Shown: positions 63,701 to 64,000 of the stretch, piece after piece | How positions within the stretch are numbered: position 1 is the stretch's first letter | Layout: each line of letters opens with the position of its first letter | Source: Chitinophagaceae bacterium | Lineage (GTDB): Bacteria > Bacteroidota > Bacteroidia > Chitinophagales > Chitinophagaceae | Reading direction: 5' to 3' | Length of the DNA: 64,000 nt | Assembly: GCA_027489035.1 (NCBI GenBank) | Contig: JAIYAN010000001.1 | Coordinates: forward strand, 145,199 to 209,198 | Position numbers and translations under genes: made by a program | The notes under the pieces: generated by a model | The model's input: the letters and a program-made list of their open reading frames with translations, nothing else | The model's database searches: none | Told to the model about the DNA's origin: nothing

Positions 63701-64000
63701 GTTCCGTTCCAAGAATATGGCAATTGATTGTCACAACGTGTAATGTTTGTGATGCTTTGAGTTTCAAGTTTAATTGCCAAATTCAATATCGCTATACTAT
63801 CACAGTTAACTGAGTTAGGCACCGGCCCAAATGTATATGCTCCAGCGCTATTGTAATTATTGCCATTCCAAACATATGGTAGCTGATTCTGACATAATGA
63901 TAAATTTGTTATGCTACTACTTGTTGTACTAACACTCAATGTCAGTGTTGCCAAGCTATCACAACCTGCAACATTAGTTAAAGTAGCAGTTTGAGTGCCC
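60769..64000 (-). CDS. T9SS-secreted repeat protein with gliding-motility C-terminal domain, N-terminus outside window
   Basis: At least 1077 residues. The true start lies to the right of the window (the listed start is an internal TTG). About 14 tandem repeats of 52 residues (156 bases) have the core C-N-N-Q-L-P-Y-N-W-N-G-T-N-Y-N and A-G-C-D-S-L-A-I-V-N-L-T. They are followed by PKD-like/Ig-like beta domains (about residues 745-960) and the C-terminal sorting domain (FYIPNAFTPNGDGLNDNFKP, VFDRYGVLVFE, WDGMYKS, GNFVYIVKGIDKYGKEKVLKGNVLLIR), the CHU_C/gliding-motility type used by type IX secretion. It is thus a large surface-exposed or secreted adhesin-like protein. Each repeat has two cysteines, suggesting one disulfide per repeat. 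Confidence 0.92.
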   Translation of the reverse strand, partial: GTQTATLTNVAGCDSLATLTLSVSTTSSSITNLSLCQNQLPYVWNGNNYNSAGAYTFGPVPNSVNCDSIAILNLAIKLETQSITNITRCDNQLPYSWNGTNYNGAGAYTFTTTNAAGCDSLAIVNLTVTNTTQSITNVTRCNNQLPYNWNGTNYNAAGAYTFTTINAAGCDSLAIVNLTVTITTQSITNITRCNNQLPYNWNGTNYNIASTYTFTTTNGAGCDSLAIINLTVTNTIQSVTNITRCNNQLPYNWNGTNYNTAGVYTFSTTNTAGCDSLAIVNLTVPNTTQSTTIITRCNNQLPYNWNGTNYNAAGTYTFSITNAAGCDSLAIVNLTITNTTQSITDITLCNNQLPYNWNGTNYNSAGTYTFTTTNVAGCDSLAIVNLSINNTTQSTSNITRCNNQLPYNWNGANYSTAGAYTYTTSNAAGCDSLAIVNLTVANTTLSTINVTRCNNQLPFNWNGTNYNAAGSYTFTTINAAGCDSMAIVNLTINNTTQSTTNVTRCNNQLPFNWNGTNYNAAGSYTFTTINAAGCDSLAIVNLTINNTTQSTTNVTRCNNQLPFNWNGTNYNAAGSYTFTTINAAGCDSLAIVNLTVTNTTQSITNITRCNNQLPYNWNGTNYIVAGAYTFATTNAAGCDSLAIVNLSITNTTQSISNVTRCNNQLPFNWNGTNYNAAGSYTFTTTNAAGCDSLAIVNLSIAFTTTSTTTINICSNELPYLWNGQSFTLGGTYIVTLVNNNGCDSIATLQLTVNPTPPKPQVISSQTICQYAIPNSLTAVGTYPLLWYTNPVGGVGSSIAPIPSTSVIGVYSFYVSQFNGNCESPRSEIRIRVVRKPSLGNDIEQHICFGTYFNLNGAFNTGSQTTTWTFNNTVVANPSSINTSGNYQLVLTNSFGCSDTANVNLIVQPQIVANAGPDDIAIYNDPYQLNGSGGIQYLWSPASVLNNSTIANPIAVLTDDTRFILTVSDNFGCSDNDTVLIKVLQGPTFYIPNAFTPNGDGLNDNFKPTYVGIQRLDYFRVFDRYGVLVFETNNMGKAWDGMYKSIKQNAGNFVYIVKGIDKYGKEKVLKGNVLLIR
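61750..64000 (-). repeat. Fourteen tandem 156-base repeats
   Basis: Period of 156 bases in the coding sequence of the T9SS protein. Conserved blocks include CATCCTGCTGC, TTGTAATTTGTTCCATTCCA and GTTGCAACGAGTAA. Copies near 62270-62640 are almost identical over more than 100 bases, so copy number may be misassembled or variable. Confidence 0.92.

Noticed and set aside
61750-63960. 156-base repeats considered as a non-coding satellite
   Set aside because: One continuous reading frame with a sorting domain at the end; coding repeats.
1-64000. tRNA, rRNA, integrase, transposase or att sites marking a mobile island
   Set aside because: Looked for TTC-containing T-arms, recombinase motifs and terminal repeats by eye; none found. 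Island status rests on gene content only.

Overview
The window is AT-rich DNA from a member of the phylum Bacteroidota, probably near the Chitinophagales, although the order is only a guess. The evidence is a large repeat protein ending in a gliding-motility/type IX secretion C-terminal sorting domain (right edge), perfect or near-perfect Bacteroidota -7 boxes (TAnnTTTG) in front of many genes, and weak use of Shine-Dalgarno sites. Housekeeping genes (RF3, PspC, SIMPL protein, thioesterase) lie only near the edges. Most of the middle is accessory conflict/defence DNA. I saw no tRNA, rRNA, CRISPR array, integrase or transposase.

Layout. (1) 1-6143, minus: an operon of envelope-type proteins with two DUF4407-topology membrane proteins, a YidD-like protein and several unknown anchored proteins, divergent from a TerB-like gene. 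(2) 7.2-9.3 kb: hotdog thioesterase, bestrophin-like membrane protein and small proteins. (3) 9.4-25.7 kb, minus: a tight, partly overlapping operon of very large proteins. It holds one complete HEPN-like/STAND NTPase/TPR protein (1537 aa), two sets in which NTPase and winged-helix/TPR halves are separate genes, one of them with a NTPase that has lost its P-loop, an unknown 388-aa protein and a tiny PP2C-like fragment. (4) 26.3-39.3 kb: a metallopeptidase-vWA protein converging on a minus-strand operon that starts with an AbiEi/AbiEii pair and continues into a HEPN-like/STAND/TPR protein, an unknown 248-aa protein, a MoxR-type ATPase and a 1452-aa LRR protein. This matches the general logic of MoxR-vWA and STAND NTP-dependent conflict systems. 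(5) 40.5-57.9 kb: small unknown genes, a NADAR protein, an ADP-ribosylglycohydrolase, a WYL regulator, small two-TM proteins, a fifth HEPN-like/STAND/TPR locus interrupted by a frame change, an AAA ATPase, a FtsK-like pseudo-ATPase and a RmuC-like nuclease. (6) 58-64 kb: SIMPL protein, prfC, pspC-like gene and the repeat-rich secreted protein.

The strongest new signal is regulatory. At least nine promoters in 41-57 kb share a palindrome TTGTAA-N5-TTACAA placed at one fixed distance (24 bases, once 23-24) before a TAnnTTTG-like -7 box, on both strands. A WYL-domain regulator sits in the middle of this set and is the natural candidate for the controlling factor, which would tie NADAR, AAA, FtsK-like, RmuC-like and small membrane genes into one regulon. 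The AbiEi operon has a different palindromic operator overlapping its own -7 box.

Two genes (the STAND protein at 47-51 kb and the FtsK-like gene at 55 kb) are each broken by what looks like a one-base loss in a short homopolymer, so either assembly errors or recent decay must be considered.
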